6,962 bases of DNA from Tateyamaria sp. (GTDB taxonomy: Bacteria > Pseudomonadota > Alphaproteobacteria > Rhodobacterales > Rhodobacteraceae): positions 1 through 6,962 of the forward strand of contig JABITU010000009.1 of the NCBI GenBank assembly GCA_018668195.1. The letters are read 5' to 3'. The position numbers and the translations under genes were made by a program. The notes below the pieces were generated by a model, which was not told where the DNA came from, searched no databases, and was given only the letters and a program-made list of their open reading frames with translations. Numbering within the stretch: the first letter of the stretch is position 1; every line of letters begins with the position of its first letter. This document shows positions 4,983-6,962 of this stretch, piece by piece.

Positions 4983-6135
4983 CAAGACGCGCTAGCAACG
5001 CGTCCAACATCGTGTCACATGCGTCCAATTGGGTGATTTCGATGAACTCGTCCGGCTTGTGCCCTTGGTCCATTGACCCAGGCCCACAGACCACCGTTGG
5101 AATGTCGAGGCGTGATGAAAACAGCCCCCCCTCGGTGCCAAACGCCACCTTGATCGTATGGTTGGATTTCAAAAGCGATTCGACGATCCCGACCGCGCCA
5201 CTGTTCGCATCGGTTGACAGCGATGGGTAACTATCGGTGATCTCGATTGTCACATTTGCGTTTGCAAAACGGGGTTTGATCTCGGCCAAATACTGATCGC
5301 GGTGCGCTTCAATCTGCGCGATGATCACGTCGGGGTTGTCCCCCGCAAGGTGTCGAATTTCGAACATGAATTCAGCATTATCAGGAACGATATTCAAGAC
5401 CGAACCGCCGTTGATCGTGCCGACATGCACGGTGCTATACGGGATGTCATAGTCTGCATCTTGTGTCCCGTCGTCGGCCAGCGTGTCCTGCAGCTTACGC
5501 AAGAATCCGATCATATCGCAGGCCATGTGGATCGCGTTCAACGCCGTGGGCGCAAGTGCAGAGTGCGCGGCGTGACCCGTGGTCGTGACCCGTGCAGCAG
5601 TCTTGCCTTTATGGCCCGTCGCCACTTTCATCAAAGTCGGCTCGCCAACGATACAAAACTGCGGGCGGAACGGGGCCGTGGCCAACATGTCAACTAACGA
5701 TCTGACGCCAATACATCCGATTTCTTCGTCATATGACAACGCAAGATGCAGCGGGGTTTGCAGCTCCTTCTTGCTGGCATTGATCGCACAGATCACCGCA
5801 CTCGCAACAAAGCCCTTCATATCCGTCGTGCCACGGCCAAAGAGCTTGCCGTCGCTTTCGGTCATTTCGAACGGTGGCACGGTCCAGTTTTGGCCTGCGA
5901 CAGGCACAACATCCGTATGCCCCGACAGCAAGACACCAGCGCGATCCTTTGGCCCGATGGTGGCAAACAGGTTCGCCTTCTTGCCCGTTTCATCAGGGAT
6001 CAACGTAACCTGCGCGCCTGCCGTTTCCAACAGGTCCGCGCAAAACGTTATCAGCCCGAGGTTGGGGTCAGCGCTGACCGTTGGATAGGAGATCAGCTTG
6101 GCCAACAGCGACTTAGTCGTCCAAGTTTCACTCAC
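4969..6135 (-). CDS. ArgE/DapE-type M20 family metallo-deacylase
   Basis: This 388-residue protein is a cytoplasmic two-zinc amidohydrolase of peptidase family M20, the family of N-acetylornithine deacetylase ArgE. All expected active-site residues are visible: His73 and Asp75 (SGHTDVVP), Asp105 (GRGTTDMKG), Glu137 as general base and Glu138 (YDEEIG), Glu165 (IVGEPT) and His359 (DQGHKPDE). The dimerisation domain starts near residue 180 and includes GHAAHSAL. The start chosen is GTG at 6135-6133, which gives MSETW... and an 8-bp overlap with the upstream monooxygenase stop, with AGG 8 nt ahead. An ATG 45 bases upstream (6180) would add 15 residues of doubtful value. Automatic annotation would say acetylornithine deacetylase, but with no arginine genes nearby, removal of an N-acyl or N-formyl group from a catabolic intermediate is more likely. 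It converges on the Rieske operon and may be its partner on the other strand. Confidence 0.92.
   Translation of the reverse strand: MSETWTTKSLLAKLISYPTVSADPNLGLITFCADLLETAGAQVTLIPDETGKKANLFATIGPKDRAGVLLSGHTDVVPVAGQNWTVPPFEMTESDGKLFGRGTTDMKGFVASAVICAINASKKELQTPLHLALSYDEEIGCIGVRSLVDMLATAPFRPQFCIVGEPTLMKVATGHKGKTAARVTTTGHAAHSALAPTALNAIHMACDMIGFLRKLQDTLADDGTQDADYDIPYSTVHVGTINGGSVLNIVPDNAEFMFEIRHLAGDNPDVIIAQIEAHRDQYLAEIKPRFANANVTIEITDSYPSLSTDANSGAVGIVESLLKSNHTIKVAFGTEGGLFSSRLDIPTVVCGPGSMDQGHKPDEFIEITQLDACDTMLDALLARLVTGL
4986..5004 (+). terminator. G+C-rich hairpin just after the LysR stop, possible transcript end
   Basis: GACGCG (4986-4991) pairs perfectly with CGCGTC (4999-5004) around a 7-nt loop, 3 nt past the LysR stop codon. 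No T-run follows on the + strand, so it is not a classical intrinsic terminator; it might stabilise the 3' end of the mRNA. It also lies within the last codons of the opposing deacylase gene, where its sequence must encode protein, so chance is possible. Confidence 0.3.
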
Positions 6136-6962
6136 CGCGGCGACCTGTCTGGGAAATATGAGCGGCAAGGTTTTTCGCATCCACCCAAACGCCCCAAATG
6201 AACGATGACCCCCGCATAGACAGCCATGGAAGCCCGAGGAAATAGATACCCGGTTCGCAAGTCACACCGTCCTCATGGCTCGGCTTGCCCGCATCGTCAA
6301 AGGCGTCGACGTCCAACCAGCTAAAGTCTTGTGTAAACCCGGTTGCCCAGATGATTGTTTTGATCCCCCTCGCTGCCAGGTCAAGTTCAAGGATCGGGTT
6401 GGTCATACAATCAGGATCAGGCCCGATGTCGCGCGCGGTTGGGTCAAGCGGCAGATCAAGCCCTTCACGGGTCACATAGGCGTCGGCTTCGTCCAGCACG
6501 GACAGGTAATTTGCGTCACCATCCGCAATGTTGCGCGCAAGGTCCGGTGCAAAGGACAACGTGCCGTCGTCAAATGCCTTGGTCATGCCAAGCAACGTGA
6601 TGCCCTTGGCTGCAAAGCGCCTGAAATCAACTGTTTGACCGCCATTCGCGCCGCTGACAGCGATCGTCACATGCTCGGCACCAACCGGCGGCGATTTCAT
6701 TTTCCATTTGCCCAGCACGCCAAGCCACCAGACAAAATCCTTGTTGCGATACCGGCGCGGCGGACGGTCATGTGCCCCTACGGACAGAAAAACGTCTCGC
6801 CCACTGTCGCGCAGTTCTTCGGCGATCTGGCTGCCGGACGATCCCGCGCCCACCACCAGAACAGCACCCTCAGGAAGGCCATCTGGTCGCTGGTAGGCGG
6901 TTGAATGGATTTGGGTCAGGCCATCTTGGTTAGAAACTACAGGCGGCATGGCCGGTTTTTGA
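6128..6962 (-). CDS. FAD/NAD(P)H-dependent monooxygenase-like flavoprotein (FMO/CzcO type), N-terminus outside window
   Basis: The C-terminal ~277 residues of a larger flavoprotein are visible; the frame is open to the right edge. The second Rossmann motif, for NAD(P)H, is VLVVGAGSSGSQIAEEL. Near the end come ATGFTQDFSWL, which matches the ATGY/F signature of FMO-like enzymes, and GIYFLGLPWLSMRGSSFIWG, typical of the CzcO-like C-terminus. The FAD-binding GxGxxG and the FMO fingerprint should lie beyond the edge, so a full length of about 430-450 residues is likely. Such proteins oxidise soft nucleophiles, often amine or sulfur atoms; others have no known reaction. An internal ATG at 6949-6947 is not a believable start because it would discard the FAD domain. 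The stop (6130-6128) overlaps the start of the M20 deacylase by 8 bp, so both are co-transcribed. It might add another oxidation step to the pathway, or serve a separate one. Confidence 0.85.
   Translation of the reverse strand, partial: QKPAMPPVVSNQDGLTQIHSTAYQRPDGLPEGAVLVVGAGSSGSQIAEELRDSGRDVFLSVGAHDRPPRRYRNKDFVWWLGVLGKWKMKSPPVGAEHVTIAVSGANGGQTVDFRRFAAKGITLLGMTKAFDDGTLSFAPDLARNIADGDANYLSVLDEADAYVTREGLDLPLDPTARDIGPDPDCMTNPILELDLAARGIKTIIWATGFTQDFSWLDVDAFDDAGKPSHEDGVTCEPGIYFLGLPWLSMRGSSFIWGVWVDAKNLAAHISQTGRRGE

Noticed and set aside
5579..6088. 169-codon open frame on the + strand
   Set aside because: It is antisense to the M20 deacylase, which has every catalytic residue in place; the translation has no recognisable features.
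4969..6135. Arginine biosynthesis role (true argE)
   Set aside because: No arginine genes are nearby, and the M20 family covers many N-acyl substrates; context favours a catabolic deacylase.
6275..6904. 209-codon open frame on the + strand
   Set aside because: It is antisense to the flavoprotein gene, whose Rossmann and ATGF motifs are clear; long open antisense frames are expected in G+C-rich DNA.
1..6962. CRISPR array, tRNA or rRNA genes, toxin-antitoxin or defence system
   Set aside because: No regularly spaced repeats, cloverleaf-like sequence, ribosomal RNA segments or defence-type domains were seen on either strand.

Overview
The window suggests a marine alphaproteobacterium, most likely of the Roseobacter/Rhodobacteraceae type. 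The reasons are moderately high G+C coding DNA, tightly packed genes with 4 to 8 bp overlaps, and gene families typical of that group (Rieske oxygenases, Rid, DUF1028, an M20 deacylase, a FAD-dependent monooxygenase). The assignment is by impression; no rRNA or other marker gene is present.

Layout. Positions 1-125 are the N-terminal part of a phage/ICE-type integrase (DUF6538-like) that enters from the left edge. It loses family resemblance at an abrupt A+T-rich stretch (about 121-195), and its frame runs on to a stop at 296 through unrelated sequence. Positions 297-638 hold no recognisable gene; they carry inverted and direct repeats and presumably the promoter of the next operon. Positions 652-4982 (+) are a compact five-gene unit: Rieske oxygenase A, a Rid-family protein, a DUF1028 protein, Rieske oxygenase B and a LysR-type regulator. 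Positions 6962-4969 (-) are a convergent unit: the C-terminal part of a FAD/NADPH monooxygenase-like protein, cut by the right edge, overlapping by 8 bp an ArgE-like M20 metallo-deacylase. The LysR and deacylase genes overlap tail to tail by 14 bp.

How the genes may work together. Both oxygenases have a complete Rieske site and a complete mononuclear iron site. In both, the residue linking the two centres is Glu rather than the usual Asp, a trait known from oxygenases of quaternary N-methyl compounds such as carnitine monooxygenase CntA. Rid, DUF1028 and M20 proteins suit later imine/enamide or N-acyl hydrolysis. The best reading is a catabolic cluster for a small N-heterocyclic or N-methylated zwitterion. 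Six genes (two Rieske, Rid, DUF1028, LysR, M20) fit in number and chemistry the homarine (N-methylpicolinate) operon homABCDER that I recall being described from marine bacteria. I cannot confirm which protein family each hom letter denotes, so this is a hypothesis and I give no gene symbols. No reductase for the oxygenases is present in the window.
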